From assembly GCA_900553555.1 (NCBI GenBank), contig USEG01000071.1:1-5281 (forward strand): a stretch of DNA of 5,281 bases, given 5' to 3'. Positions within the stretch are counted from its first letter, which is position 1; each line of letters begins with the position of its first letter. The stretch comes from an uncultured Clostridia bacterium (lineage in GTDB: Bacteria; Bacillota; Clostridia; Christensenellales; Pumilibacteraceae). Of the stretch, positions 5,146 to 5,281 are shown one piece after another. Both the position numbers and the translations under genes were made by a program. Under the pieces are notes generated by a model. That model saw only the letters and a program-made list of their open reading frames with translations, searched no databases and was not told the origin of the DNA.

Positions 5146-5281
5146 ACGATGACCGCATGGCGGTTTCGTCGTAATAAACGCGTTTCAGCACCAATGCCTT
5201 GGGCGGCAGAGTGACAATTGACGGCGGTCTTATGCCGTCGCAAAGGGCGTCCGCGATATTTTGCGCCGTCAGTTTATTCTG
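5123..5281 (-). CDS. truA: C-terminal end of a probable tRNA pseudouridine(38-40) synthase TruA (5' part off window)
   Basis: The frame is open for 52 codons from the right edge to a TGA at 5125-5123. The fragment begins QNKLTAQNIADALCDGIR and continues PPSIVTLPPKALVLKRVYYD. This matches the pattern of the TruA C-terminus: a helix of the K-L-T-x-x-x-I type ending in an Arg, then a proline-containing strand, P-x-x-x-L-x-L-x-x-V-x-Y. TruA makes pseudouridine at positions 38-40 of the tRNA anticodon arm in the cytoplasm. The catalytic Asp lies in the missing N-terminal half, so the call rests on a short, moderately conserved tail and could be wrong. The stop is 15 nt upstream of the membrane protein ATG, suggesting co-transcription. 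Confidence 0.5.
   Translation of the reverse strand, partial: QNKLTAQNIADALCDGIRPPSIVTLPPKALVLKRVYYDETAMRSSFDKTFVL
5125..5142. repeat. Inverted repeat in the promoter spacer upstream of the membrane protein gene
   Basis: ACAAAAC (5125-5131) and GTTTTGT (5136-5142) are perfect 7-bp arms with a 4-nt spacer, lying between the putative -35 and -10 boxes and overlapping the last codons of the truA-like gene. The centre AAACGTTT (5132-5139) is itself palindromic and resembles the core of a catabolite-repression site, but the outer positions do not fit that consensus. It could be an operator or a weak hairpin. Confidence 0.4.

Overview
The window looks like chromosomal DNA of a low-to-mid-GC, Gram-positive-type bacterium, most likely a member of Bacillota/Clostridia, possibly an uncultured gut or rumen lineage. 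This rests on strong GGAGG-type ribosome binding sites, textbook sigma-A-like promoters (TTGACA-17-TATAAT), AT-rich intergenic DNA and the protein families present. The species cannot be named from the sequence. I found no RNA genes, mobile elements, CRISPR arrays or integration sites.

Layout from left to right: (1) a mechanosensitive channel gene, mscL, on the minus strand, whose 3' end runs off the left edge; it is complete at its start and has a consensus promoter. (2) A 224-bp divergent intergenic region carrying the mscL promoter and, facing the other way, a plausible extended -10 promoter for the next gene. (3) A 552-residue GH123/DUF4091-type glycosidase-like protein on the plus strand, without a signal peptide. 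(4) A near-perfect inverted repeat with A/T tracts that serves as a shared, bidirectional terminator. (5) A tight two-gene minus-strand operon, a Gfo/Idh/MocA-type NAD(P)-dependent oxidoreductase followed 4 nt later by a sugar phosphate isomerase/epimerase-like TIM barrel. Its promoter has a perfect 9-bp-arm palindrome straddling the -10 box. (6) A 176-residue single-pass membrane protein of unknown function on the minus strand. (7) The C-terminal 52 codons of a gene on the minus strand that resembles tRNA pseudouridine synthase A, running in from the right edge.

The central 3.8 kb (parts 3 to 5) reads as a small carbohydrate-processing locus. The GH123-like protein is predicted to act inside the cell on imported amino-sugar glycosides. 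The oxidoreductase/TIM-barrel pair has the architecture used for oxidising a sugar or cyclitol and then isomerising, epimerising or eliminating the keto product. The glycosidase and the pair are convergent and separately promoted, so joint function is an inference from adjacency. The palindromic operator suggests the pair is repressor-controlled, but no regulator, transporter or sugar kinase lies in the window. The flanking genes (mscL, putative truA) are ordinary housekeeping genes.
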